This document shows positions 44,799 to 53,290 of a DNA stretch of 64,000 bases, one piece after another. This stretch comes from JAUIAS01 sp030425395 (lineage in GTDB: Bacteria; Pseudomonadota; Alphaproteobacteria; Rhodobacterales; Rhodobacteraceae). Within the stretch, counting starts at the first letter, position 1; the number at the start of each line of letters is the position of its first letter. The notes under the pieces are model-generated. The model worked only from the letters and a program-made list of their open reading frames with translations. It was not told the DNA's origin and did not search any database. The translations under genes were made by a program, and so were the position numbers. The stretch covers positions 2,728,001 to 2,792,000 of the forward strand of contig CP121336.1 in the NCBI GenBank assembly GCA_043553855.1, given 5' to 3'.

Positions 44799-45722
44799 AT
44801 GATGACAGATATCCCCACCCGCCCGATGACGGCCGCGATCGTGATGGTTTGCGCCATGCTGATTATTGGTGTGATCGACAACGTAATCCCGCTTCTGGCA
44901 AGCGAGATTGGCCTGTGGCAATTCCACTTTGTGCGCGCCTTCATGGCGGTGCCGCTGGTTCTGTCGCTGTCGTTCTTCGGGCTAGGCACCGCATGGCCCC
45001 GGCGACTTTGGCCGGTTGTGCTGCGCAGTGTGCTGATCGCGGTGTCGATGATGTTCTATTTCACGGCGCTGGCGATCTTGCCCATCGCACAGGCCTTGGC
45101 GGGGCTGTTCACGTCGCCCATTTTCATCCTGTTGATCACCGCGCTTTTCCTGCGCACCTCAGTGGGGCCGTGGCGGTATCTGGCGGTCGCGGTCGGGTTT
45201 GCGGGCATTCTGTGCGTGTTGCAGCCCGATCCGTCGAATTTCGATATGCGCATTTTGCTGCCGGTCGCCGGTGGGTTCTTTTATGCACTGTCTGCGATGG
45301 TCACCCGGAGCCTGTGCGCGCAGGAAAGCACGGTTGCCCTGCTTTTGGGAATGTGGCTGACGCTGTGGGCAATGGGCGCCGTGGGGTTGGCGCTGTTGGG
45401 CGTGTGGCCGCAAGAGGCCGCTCCGGGGCCGGATGGGTTCTTCTGGCGCGGCTGGGTCTGGCCGATGTGGGACTCCCTGCCATGGGTCATCGTGCAGGTG
45501 ATCGGATCGGTGGCCGGGGTGTTCCTGATCATCAAGGCGTATCAACTGGGCGAGCCGTCTTATGTGGCCGTGTTTGAATATTCGGTGATGATCTTCGGTC
45601 CCGTGTTCGGTCTGATCGCCTTTGGCCATGCCATCGGGCCGTGGCAAATCGGGGGCATTGCCCTTATCATTGTGGCGGGCTCCATCATTGCCCTGCGCAG
45701 CAGCAAGGACGACCAGACGTGA
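44799..45722 (+). CDS. EamA/DMT-superfamily transporter
   Basis: A 307-residue integral membrane protein with ten predicted helices in two EamA repeats (about 10-135 and 150-295). Such transporters export or import small metabolites; nothing shows the substrate. Two adjacent ATG codons are possible starts (44799, 44802). Its stop overlaps the GTG of the next gene (GTGA), so both are co-translated. Confidence 0.9.
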   Translation: MMTDIPTRPMTAAIVMVCAMLIIGVIDNVIPLLASEIGLWQFHFVRAFMAVPLVLSLSFFGLGTAWPRRLWPVVLRSVLIAVSMMFYFTALAILPIAQALAGLFTSPIFILLITALFLRTSVGPWRYLAVAVGFAGILCVLQPDPSNFDMRILLPVAGGFFYALSAMVTRSLCAQESTVALLLGMWLTLWAMGAVGLALLGVWPQEAAPGPDGFFWRGWVWPMWDSLPWVIVQVIGSVAGVFLIIKAYQLGEPSYVAVFEYSVMIFGPVFGLIAFGHAIGPWQIGGIALIIVAGSIIALRSSKDDQT

Positions 45723-46366
45723 TCATCAGCCCCGGGCGCGGTTATGTGTTTGTGCACATCCCCAAAACAGGGGGCACCGCGCTTTCGGTGGCGTTGGAGG
45801 CGCGGGCGAAGAAAGATGACATCCTGATCGGGGACACGCCCAAGGCGATCCGGCGTCGCAAACGGCTCAAGGGGCTGACCACGCGGGGGCGGTTGTGGAA
45901 ACACAGCACTCTGGCCGATATCGACGGGCTGTTGCGGGAAGGCCAGCTTGAAACGTTGTATGCATTTACGTTGGTGCGCAACCCGTGGGACCGAATGGTC
46001 AGCTATTACCACTGGCTGCGCGCGCAATCCTTTGACCATCCGGCGGTGCGTTTGGCGGCTGCGGTGGATTTCGAAGCCTTTGTCCTCGATCCCACGACCG
46101 GAGCCTCGATGCAGGCCGCTCCGGCGGCGTCCTACATGCGGCTGGCGTCCGGGTCGGTGAAATGTGACGCCTATATCCGGCTGGAACATTTCGAACAAGA
46201 CGCAGGCCCGCTGTTTGATCATCTGGGGTTTTCCCTGACGCTGGAACGGCACAATGCATCGGCGCGCGCGCGCGGGTATCATGACTACTACACACCACAC
46301 AGTCGCGATGCGGTTGCGCGGTGCTGCGCGCAGGACATTTCGCAATTCGGATACGCCTTTGACTGA
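45719..46366 (+). CDS. Sulfotransferase-family protein
   Basis: A 215-residue protein with the PAPS-binding motifs of sulfotransferases: VFVHIPKTGGTALSVAL (5'-phosphosulfate loop) near residue 12 and TLVRNPWDRMVSYYHWL (3'-phosphate) near 85. The GTG start at 45719 overlaps the upstream transporter stop as GTGA; upstream in-frame codons are antisense-like. The acceptor (polysaccharide or small molecule) is unknown. Confidence 0.85.
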   Translation: MIISPGRGYVFVHIPKTGGTALSVALEARAKKDDILIGDTPKAIRRRKRLKGLTTRGRLWKHSTLADIDGLLREGQLETLYAFTLVRNPWDRMVSYYHWLRAQSFDHPAVRLAAAVDFEAFVLDPTTGASMQAAPAASYMRLASGSVKCDAYIRLEHFEQDAGPLFDHLGFSLTLERHNASARARGYHDYYTPHSRDAVARCCAQDISQFGYAFD

Positions 46367-46492
46367 TCCCGTCCGGGGATTCGTGCAATTCAGCCAATCC
46401 AGAGCGTAATTTTTCGCAAAGCGAAGGACTGTGCGAGGGCGTTTGCTTTGTATTTTTGCAAAATAAGGTCATATGGCCCCGCATTGTTCCGC

Positions 46493-47209
46493 ATGTCGAA
46501 ACAGTGGCGCCAAAATGCCTTGAAGTTGGCCCGGTCCCGCCATGGCAGGGTGCCAAGTCTGCCTTGCTTACCCCCTGCTGCCACAGGGTTCACCGATGGG
46601 ATAGACATGCTCAAATGGATAGATGAGCCAGAGGAAGTGACCACGACCAGCCAGGGGCTTGGTCCCGCCCCGGAAGAGTCGCTGATTACTGCCCTCACGG
46701 GCTTTGTTCATGGCACCATGGTCTTTACTCAGGATGGATGGACACCGGTTGAACGGGTCTGTGTCGGTGAAGCCCTGCTGACGTTCGATAACGGAATGCA
46801 AACCGTGGTGGATATTCAGCGAGAATGCAGCGGGGGGCATTGGACTGCCTCATCGCGGCCGGTGTTCGTGCCGCAAGGTGTTTTGGAGAACGACGAAGAA
46901 CTCTGGCTGATGCCAGATCAGGGCGTTCTCTGGGAAACCCCCGAAGACATCGCCGCCGATCCCTTTGTGGTTCTGCCAGCCCAGAGCCTTGCGCGGTTCC
47001 GGGGGATGTCGCGGCGTTTGCCGGATGATTTTCACGGGGTCACGATCCTGACCTTCAAGAAGGACGAGATCGTTCAGGTTCAGGGCGGCGCGTGGCTGCA
47101 TTGCCCGCACCCGCGACCGGTGTTTGATTTTGACGCGCATGGGCCGGATCCCTACCGCTGCCTGAGTGTCGCGGATGCGCGGGCTGTTCTGGAACGATCT
47201 GTTCACTAG
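46493..47209 (+). CDS. Hint-domain protein
   Basis: A 238-residue protein. GFVHGTMVFTQDGWTPVERVCVGEALLTFDNGMQTV resembles the start of a Hedgehog/intein (Hint) domain, though the usual nucleophile cysteine is replaced (GTMVFT). The rest of the domain follows, including WLHCPHPRPVFDFDAHG. Roseobacters carry many such proteins. The start is uncertain: ATG at 46493 or 46607. A strong terminator follows. Confidence 0.7.
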   Translation: MSKQWRQNALKLARSRHGRVPSLPCLPPAATGFTDGIDMLKWIDEPEEVTTTSQGLGPAPEESLITALTGFVHGTMVFTQDGWTPVERVCVGEALLTFDNGMQTVVDIQRECSGGHWTASSRPVFVPQGVLENDEELWLMPDQGVLWETPEDIAADPFVVLPAQSLARFRGMSRRLPDDFHGVTILTFKKDEIVQVQGGAWLHCPHPRPVFDFDAHGPDPYRCLSVADARAVLERSVH

Positions 47210-47227
47210 ACCCATGCCGGACATGAT

Positions 47228-47262
47228 AAAGCCGCCGGGTTTTGGCCCGGCGGCTTTCTTGT
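47228..47262 (+). terminator. Rho-independent terminator after the Hint gene
   Basis: AAAGCCGCCGGG and CCCGGCGGCTTT form a 12-bp stem with a TTTTGG loop followed by CTTGTTG. It lies between convergent genes. Confidence 0.9.
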
Positions 47263-47283
47263 TGTCAAAAGGCGGGATCGGGA

Positions 47284-49485
47284 TCAGGCCGCCGCAACCT
47301 CAGGCGCAAAGCGTTCGTAGAACGTGTCGCCGTTTTCTGCCATCTCCCGCAGGAGCGGTGGGCAGGCAAAGCGGTCGCCAAACTTGGCCTGCAGCTGATC
47401 GCAGCGTTCCGCAGCCCAAGGTGCCCCCACGATATCAAGCCAGCTGAACGGACCGCCTGACCAAGGGGCAAAGCCCCAGCCCAGAATCGCGCCCACGTCG
47501 CCTTCGCGGATGTCTTCCAGAACGCCCGCTTCCAGCGCCCGCACGGCTTCGAGAACCTGACTGAACAGCAGGCGGTGTTGCACCTCGATCAGGTCCGGCT
47601 GCTCTTCGAGAAGCGGGAACTTGTCATTGAACCCTTTCCAGTATCCAAGACGCCTGCCCTTGTCGTCATAGTCAAAGAACCCGGCATTGGATTTGCGCCC
47701 CAGTCGGCCTTCATCCACCATCCAGAAGGTCACATCATCAGCGATGGATTTCGGATAGGCATTGCCCATCGCCGCCATCGTCGCCTTGGCGATCTTGGCA
47801 CCGAGATCGAGAGAGGTTTCATCGACAAGCTGAATCGGTCCCACGGGGAAGCCCAGCATCTGCGCTGCATGGTCGATCAAAGGACGCGCCACACCTTCGC
47901 CAGCCATCATCACACCCTCGTTGATATAGGGAATGATGCAGCGGTTGGCATAGAAGAACCGTTCGTCGTTGACCACGATCGGCGTCTTGCGGATCTGGCG
48001 CACATAATCCAGCGCCTTTGCCACGGCGCGCGGGCCGGTTTCGCGGCCCTTGATGATCTCCACCAGTGCCATCTTTTCGACCGGCGAAAAGAAATGGATG
48101 CCAATGAACTGTTCCGGGCGCGACGACGCCTTGGCCAGATCGGTGATCGGCAGGGTCGATGTGTTGGATGCAAAAATGCAATCCTCGGCAATGACCGCCT
48201 CGACCTTTTGTGTCATCTCGGCTTTTACAGCGGGGTCTTCAAACACCGCTTCGATGATCAGGTCGCAGCCCTTGAGCGCATCGAGATCCGGCGTCGCGGT
48301 GATGCGCGCCAGCATTCCCTCTTTCTTTTCGGCTGTAACCTTGCCGCGCTTCATACCCTTGTCGAGATATGTCTCGGTATAGGCTTTGCCCTTGTCCGCT
48401 GCCGCCTGATCGCGGTCGATCAGCACCACTTCCATACCTGCCTGTGCAGAAACAAGCGCGATGCCCGCACCCATCATGCCCGCACCAAGCACGCCGATCT
48501 TGCTGACCCGTTGATCGGGGACATCCTGCGGACGCACGGCCCCTTTCTCAAGCGCCTCTTTGTTGACAAACAGCGATTGCATCATTGCCCCCGAGGACGG
48601 GTTGAGCAGCACATTGGTGAACCAGCGCGCTTCGATCCGCAGCGCGGTGTCGAAATCGACCAGTGCGCCCTCGTAAACCGCGCTGAGCAATGCTTTGGGC
48701 GCGGGGAAGGCACCAGATGTCTTGCCGTTGACCATTGCGGCAGCGCCGACAAACGTCATGAATCCGGCCGGATGATAGGGCGCACCGCCGGGCATCTTGT
48801 AGCCCTTTGCGTCCCAAGGCTTGACCAGATCGGCGTCAGAGGCATTCAGCACCCATTCCCGCGCCGCCGCGAGCGGATCGGCAACAACTTCGTCGACCAG
48901 ACCCGCGCTCTTGGCCTTGGCCGGGGGAACCAGCTTGCCTTCGAGAAGGAAGGGCGATGCCCCCATCGCGCCCAGTTTGCGCACAAGCCGCGTGGTGCCG
49001 CCCGCGCCGGGGAAGATCCCGAGAAGGATCTCCGGCAGTCCAATACGCGCCTTGGGATCGTCGGCTACAAAAATGCGGTGCGTGGCCAGCGGCAATTCCA
49101 GCCCGATACCGGCGGCGGTGCCGGGCAGGGCAGCGGCAACCGGTTTGCCACCCTTCTTGGTCTTGGGGTCCATGCCCGCCAGTTCGATCTTGCGCAGCAG
49201 CTGGTGCGTTTGCATGATTCCTTCGAACAGACCGCGTGCCGGGTCATCCCCCGCAACGGTTTTCATCCGGGCCAAAAGGTTGAGATCCATGCCACCGGCA
49301 AACGACCCTTCCTTGCCACTGGTGATCACGATGCCCTTGACGGCCTCATCGGCCAGCGCGTCATCGATGCAGTCGTTGAGTTGCTGAAGCCCGTCAAAGG
49401 ACATCACGTTCATGGACTTGCCCGGCACATCCCATGTCAGGATGGCCACGCCGTCGTCGTGTTTGGTAAGAGTGAATTCGGTCAT
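47284..49485 (-). CDS. 3-hydroxyacyl-CoA dehydrogenase / enoyl-CoA hydratase (FadB/FadJ-like)
   Basis: A 733-residue multifunctional beta-oxidation protein. Residues ~1-190 are a crotonase domain (GSFAGGMDLNLLARM, GIGLELPLATHRIFVADDP). From ~325 the NAD-binding KIGVLGAGMMGAGIALVSAQAG starts a 3-hydroxyacyl-CoA dehydrogenase, with IHFFSPVEKMALVEIIKG and the C-terminal domain after. The start ATG at 49485 matches MTEFTLTKHDDGVAILTW; an upstream in-frame ATG exists. It is followed in the cluster by the thiolase at 49558, its usual partner. Confidence 0.93.
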   Translation of the reverse strand: MTEFTLTKHDDGVAILTWDVPGKSMNVMSFDGLQQLNDCIDDALADEAVKGIVITSGKEGSFAGGMDLNLLARMKTVAGDDPARGLFEGIMQTHQLLRKIELAGMDPKTKKGGKPVAAALPGTAAGIGLELPLATHRIFVADDPKARIGLPEILLGIFPGAGGTTRLVRKLGAMGASPFLLEGKLVPPAKAKSAGLVDEVVADPLAAAREWVLNASDADLVKPWDAKGYKMPGGAPYHPAGFMTFVGAAAMVNGKTSGAFPAPKALLSAVYEGALVDFDTALRIEARWFTNVLLNPSSGAMMQSLFVNKEALEKGAVRPQDVPDQRVSKIGVLGAGMMGAGIALVSAQAGMEVVLIDRDQAAADKGKAYTETYLDKGMKRGKVTAEKKEGMLARITATPDLDALKGCDLIIEAVFEDPAVKAEMTQKVEAVIAEDCIFASNTSTLPITDLAKASSRPEQFIGIHFFSPVEKMALVEIIKGRETGPRAVAKALDYVRQIRKTPIVVNDERFFYANRCIIPYINEGVMMAGEGVARPLIDHAAQMLGFPVGPIQLVDETSLDLGAKIAKATMAAMGNAYPKSIADDVTFWMVDEGRLGRKSNAGFFDYDDKGRRLGYWKGFNDKFPLLEEQPDLIEVQHRLLFSQVLEAVRALEAGVLEDIREGDVGAILGWGFAPWSGGPFSWLDIVGAPWAAERCDQLQAKFGDRFACPPLLREMAENGDTFYERFAPEVAAA

Positions 49486-49557
49486 ATCAGTATCCGTCGT
49501 ATCCTGTTCCATCAAAGAGCCGCCGCGCGCCTGCGTGGGGGCGGGCGGGTCGCCGTA

Positions 49558-50769
49558 TCAGACGCGTTCGATGATCGTCGCGGCCCCCATGCCAGAGGCA
49601 ATGCACAGCGTCGCCAGACCGGTTTCCTTGTCGCTGCGTTCAAGCTCATCGAGAAGGGTGCCGATGATGATCGCGCCGGTCGCGCCCAGCGGGTGGCCCA
49701 TCGCGATGGAGCCGCCGTTGACGTTCACCTTGGCCGGATCGACGTCAAACGCCTGCTGGAAGCGCAGAACGACTGCGGCAAACGCCTCGTTGACCTCGAA
49801 CAGGTCGATATCGCCGATCTTCATCCCATGGTCGGCAAGGATCTTTTCCGTCACAGGCACCGGGCCGGTCAGCATGATGGTGGGATCGGTTCCGATCTTG
49901 GCGGTGGCGCGGATGCGCGCGCGCGGCTTGAGCCCCCACTTTTCGCCAAATTCCTTGTTGCCGATCAGCACGGCAGCCGATCCGTCGACGATGCCCGAGG
50001 AATTGCCCGCATGGTGAATATGGTTGATGCGCTCAAGCTCCGGGTAGCGCAGCATGGCCACCTTGTCGAAACCGGGCATCTGTTCACCCATCATCTGGAA
50101 GGACGCGTTCAGCGATCCCAGCGACTGCATATCGGTGGCCGGACGCATGTATTCGTCGTGATCAAGAATAGGCAGGCCGTTCTGGTCGCGCACGGTGATC
50201 ACCGATTTGGCAAAGCGGTTGTCGTCCCATGCCGCTTTGGCGCGACGCTGCGATTCAACGGCCAGCGCATCGGCCTGGTCGCGGGTAAACCCGTATTTGG
50301 TCGCGATGATGTCGGCGCTGATGCCTTGGGGCACGAAATACTGGTCCATGGCCACGGACGGATCTGCGGCAACGGCGGCCCCGTCCGAGCCCATCGCAAC
50401 GCGACCCATCATCTCGACTCCGCCCGCGATATAGCCGTCACCGGCTCCGCCGCGTACCTGGTTGGCGGCCAGATTCACCGCTTCCATGCCGGAGGCGCAG
50501 AACCGGTTGATGGCCAGACCCGGAATGCGTTCGTCCAGATCGGAGGCCAGTACCGCCGACCGGGCCAGGCAGCCGCCCTGTTCCATCACCTGGGTGACGT
50601 TGCCCCAGATCACATCCTCAACGGCGTGGCCGCTCAGATTGTTGCGTTCCTTCAGCGCGTTCAGCGTCAGGGCGGACAGGCGCAGCGATGTGACCTCGTG
50701 CAGGGCACCGTCCTTTCGGCCCTTGCCGCGTGGTGTGCGCACCGCGTCGTAGATAAAGGCGTCGGTCAT
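49558..50769 (-). CDS. fadA: Acetyl-CoA C-acyltransferase (thiolase)
   Basis: A 403-residue thiolase that releases acetyl-CoA in the last step of beta-oxidation. The nucleophile cysteine is in NRFCASGMEAVNLAA (~90), the histidine in GGSIAMGHPLGATGA, and the second cysteine in LCIASGMGAA. AGAAGGATC precedes the ATG at 50769. It lies 72 bp upstream of the FadB-like gene in the same direction. Confidence 0.93.
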   Translation of the reverse strand: MTDAFIYDAVRTPRGKGRKDGALHEVTSLRLSALTLNALKERNNLSGHAVEDVIWGNVTQVMEQGGCLARSAVLASDLDERIPGLAINRFCASGMEAVNLAANQVRGGAGDGYIAGGVEMMGRVAMGSDGAAVAADPSVAMDQYFVPQGISADIIATKYGFTRDQADALAVESQRRAKAAWDDNRFAKSVITVRDQNGLPILDHDEYMRPATDMQSLGSLNASFQMMGEQMPGFDKVAMLRYPELERINHIHHAGNSSGIVDGSAAVLIGNKEFGEKWGLKPRARIRATAKIGTDPTIMLTGPVPVTEKILADHGMKIGDIDLFEVNEAFAAVVLRFQQAFDVDPAKVNVNGGSIAMGHPLGATGAIIIGTLLDELERSDKETGLATLCIASGMGAATIIERV

Positions 50770-50833
50770 GGGATGATCCTTCTTGGTTCGTGTCTGTGTG
50801 TTCGTGTTCATGGGACGGAGGCCGGGAACGCGA

Positions 50834-51472
50834 CTAAGCGCGGTCGGATGGCCGTCCCGGCATCAGGTCATAGGGGTGCTGCCACCCCGGCAGGGCCGCG
50901 ATATTTTCGAGCCAGCGGTCAATCTGTGGCCATTCCGCCCGGTCAAAGCCAAATGGTTCGGGATAATAGAGATAGCCGCAGCACGAGAAATCGGCGTTGG
51001 TGGGCCCGTCGCCCACGATCCAGTCACGGCCGGCAAGATGAGTGTCAAGAACCGCATAGGCGGCCTTGAGACGGCCCTGGTTGAAGCCGATGACTTCGGC
51101 CGGGCGCTTGTCCTCGGGCAGGAAGTTCATCAGGAACCGGGTCATCCCGGCCATGGAGCTGAGCTTGTGATTATCCCACAGAACCCAGCGCAGCACCTCG
51201 CGGCGTTCCTGCGCGTCCTTGCCGCCAAAATTGCCCGATTTTTCCGAGATATAGTCCTGAATGACGCCCGACTGGGTCAGCGTCAGGTCACCGTCTTCAA
51301 GAACAGGGGCTTCGCCCATCACGCTGATCTCGGCCCGGAACTCCGGCGCGCGGGTTGCGCCGCCGAAGAAATCGACAAAGACCGGTTCCCAGTCGAGCCC
51401 CGACAAAGCAAGCGGCAGTGCCGCCTTGTAGGAATTTCCGCTTTCGCCAAAGCAATGCAGTTTCATGGTCAT
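50834..51472 (-). CDS. Glutathione S-transferase family protein
   Basis: A 212-residue protein with an N-terminal thioredoxin-like half (MKLHCFGESGNSYKAALPLALSGL, GEAPVLEDGDLTLTQSGVIQDYI) and a helical C-terminal half. The serine of GNSYK is the likely glutathione contact. The start may be ATG at 51472 or 51466. It lies upstream of the thiolase in the same direction, but is separated by about 60 bp; role in acyl-CoA metabolism not shown. Confidence 0.88.
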   Translation of the reverse strand: MTMKLHCFGESGNSYKAALPLALSGLDWEPVFVDFFGGATRAPEFRAEISVMGEAPVLEDGDLTLTQSGVIQDYISEKSGNFGGKDAQERREVLRWVLWDNHKLSSMAGMTRFLMNFLPEDKRPAEVIGFNQGRLKAAYAVLDTHLAGRDWIVGDGPTNADFSCCGYLYYPEPFGFDRAEWPQIDRWLENIAALPGWQHPYDLMPGRPSDRA

Positions 51473-51514
51473 GGTGTGCTCGCCCCTCCCGTGGCGATTT
51501 GGGCCTGTGACGGA

Positions 51515-51567
51515 GCGGGGGTTTCACACCCCCGCACCCCCGTGGAGTATTTTCGGCCAGAAGAAAA
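51515..51567 (+). repeat. Roseobacter intergenic palindromic repeat, copy 1
   Basis: GCGGGGGT and ACCCCCGC form an 8-bp stem at 51515-51535, followed by a GGAGTATTT...GGCCAGAAGAA core. This is the shape of repeats seen many times in roseobacter genomes. The 334-bp gap 51473-51806 holds this copy, copy 2 and no gene. Confidence 0.55.
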
Positions 51568-51716
51568 CACTGGATCGCAGTAACGCGATGTTAACCGGTC
51601 TTGGTCAGTCTCAGCGGTGTGGTACAGGCTGGAGAGCCGATGACCGCGCCGGGAGAAGCCCTGCCGCTCCGTTCGCTGTATACGGCGTTCCGGGTGGCGG
51701 GGTGGATCGTCAAAGA

Positions 51717-51768
51717 GCGCCGGGGCCCCCTTCTTCCGGCCCCAAATACTCCCGCCGGAGGCGTCCCC
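51717..51768 (-). repeat. Roseobacter intergenic palindromic repeat, copy 2 (inverted)
   Basis: On the minus strand this reads CGCC-GGA-GGCG-type hairpin, GGGAGTATTT, GGGGCCGGAAGAAG, sharing the GAGTATTT and GGCC-GAAGAA core with copy 1 in opposite orientation. The pair encloses about 150 bp of featureless DNA. Confidence 0.55.
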
Positions 51769-51806
51769 AAGTCTGAGCCGGTCGCAGCGGTCGCCGGGGT
51801 GCGCCA

Positions 51807-52964
51807 TCACAGCGACCTCGCGATCAGTTCTTTCATGATTTCATTGGTGCCGCCGTAAATCCGCTGGACCCGCCCGTCGGCCCACATGTTGCCAATCGCA
51901 TATTCGGCCATGAACCCGTAGCCGCCGTGCATTTGAAGGCAGGCATCCAGCACCTCGCCCTGGGTGTCCGTGCACCAGTATTTCGCCATTGCGGCCTTTT
52001 CCACGCTGAGCGTGCCGCGCGTGTGTTCGGCAATGCAATCGTCGAGAAAGCAGCGTGCCACGGTGGTCTTGGTCTGGCATTCGACGAGGGTGAAGCGTGT
52101 GTTCTGGAACTGGGTGAGCGGGCCTCCGAAGGCTTCGCGTTCCTTGCAATAGGCGATGGTCCGGGCCACTGCGCCCTCCATGGCCCCCACGGCACCGCAA
52201 GCGATGGCAAGCCGTTCCTGAGGAAGTTGTTGCATCATCTGGTAGAAGCCCTGACCTTCGGCACCGCCGAGGATATTTTCGGGTGGCACCGCGACATTGT
52301 CGAAGAACAGCTCGGACGTGTCGGCCGCGTGAAGGCCGACCTTTTCCAGGTTGCGTCCACGGGCAAAGCCGTCGGCACCATCGGTCTCCACCACAACCAG
52401 CGACACGCCCTTGGCCCCTTTTTCCGGATCGGTCTTTGCGGCGACGATGATCAGGTTGGCGTGCTGTCCGTTCGAAATGAACGTCTTTTGCCCCGAAAGC
52501 CGGTAGACATTGCCATCGCGCAGGGCGCGCGTCTTGATGTTTTGCACATCCGATCCGGTGGCCGGTTCGGTCATGGCCAGCGCGCCGACAATTTCGCCCG
52601 AGACCATCTTGGGCAGCCAGCGGGCTTTTTGTTCTTCGGTTCCGAAGGCGAGGATGTAATGCGCCACGATCGGACCGTGCACGGAATAGCCCCAGCTGGC
52701 CAGATTGGCGCGGCTGGATTCGATCATGATCGCGGCTTCGTGGCCGAAATCGCCGCCGGGCCCGCCGTATTCTTCGGGGATGGAGGGGCACAGCAGTCCG
52801 ACCGCACCCGCCTGTTGCCAGGTGTCGCGGTCCATTTCACCGGCCTTGCGCCAGCGGTCGAAGTGGGGGGACCATTCGCGTTCGATGAAGTTGGCCGTCA
52901 GATCCGCAATCATCCGGTGTTCGTCGGTCATCCAACTGGATGCTATCGGTGCGTGCTGTGTCAT
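51807..52964 (-). CDS. Acyl-CoA dehydrogenase
   Basis: A 385-residue FAD enzyme. The catalytic base is likely the glutamate in YGGTNEIMKEL near the C-terminus. LAMTEPATGSDVQNIKT and YRLSGQKTFISNGQHAN mark the middle domain, and LQMHGGYGFMAEYAI the C-terminal domain. It oxidises an acyl-CoA (chain length unknown) in the first step of beta-oxidation. It lies within the FadB/thiolase cluster on the same strand. Confidence 0.93.
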   Translation of the reverse strand: MTQHAPIASSWMTDEHRMIADLTANFIEREWSPHFDRWRKAGEMDRDTWQQAGAVGLLCPSIPEEYGGPGGDFGHEAAIMIESSRANLASWGYSVHGPIVAHYILAFGTEEQKARWLPKMVSGEIVGALAMTEPATGSDVQNIKTRALRDGNVYRLSGQKTFISNGQHANLIIVAAKTDPEKGAKGVSLVVVETDGADGFARGRNLEKVGLHAADTSELFFDNVAVPPENILGGAEGQGFYQMMQQLPQERLAIACGAVGAMEGAVARTIAYCKEREAFGGPLTQFQNTRFTLVECQTKTTVARCFLDDCIAEHTRGTLSVEKAAMAKYWCTDTQGEVLDACLQMHGGYGFMAEYAIGNMWADGRVQRIYGGTNEIMKELIARSL

Positions 52965-52986
52965 GCGTCCCCCTCCCTAAGGGTTG

Positions 52987-53199
52987 TCAACGTTTGCGAG
53001 CGTCAAGGTCCGAGTTGAACAGACGAAGCCGCGCGGTGAGGTTTTCGTGGTGCATGACCGACGAAAAGTTCTCGAAAATGAACGACAGCGCCTCTCCCTC
53101 GTCGAGCCCGGATTCCTGGGCGAATTGCCTGAGCCTGCGATAGCCGTCTTCCGTCATGGCGGCGGGAAAGCGGCGGGTGAGGCGGAAACGCTTGGGCAT
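52987..53199 (-). CDS. Small protein of unknown function
   Basis: A 70-residue soluble protein (MPKRFRLTRRFPAAMTEDGYRRLRQFAQESGLDEGEALSFIFENF). The end is basic. GGGAGA before the ATG supports a real gene. It lies between two acyl-CoA dehydrogenase genes and may be co-transcribed. A CopG-like fold is possible for the middle. I do not recognise a family. Confidence 0.55.
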   Translation of the reverse strand: MPKRFRLTRRFPAAMTEDGYRRLRQFAQESGLDEGEALSFIFENFSSVMHHENLTARLRLFNSDLDARKR

Positions 53200-53290
53200 G
53201 TGGTCTCCCGGAGGGGCGTTGGGTCGGGGCGGTCCGGTGACGGGCCGCGCAGGTTCGGGTAGGGTGGGCCAATCCGGCCCACCCGAAAGA

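Noticed and set aside
46367..46400. Terminator after the sulfotransferase gene
   Set aside because: ATCCC/GGGAT forms only a 5-bp stem with no T-run, too weak to call.
47575..51069. Plus-strand open frame of 1164 codons opposite fadB-like, thiolase and GST genes
   Set aside because: The opposite strand has three complete enzyme genes with clear motifs; the antisense product looks like reverse-complement composition (rich in H, R, G).
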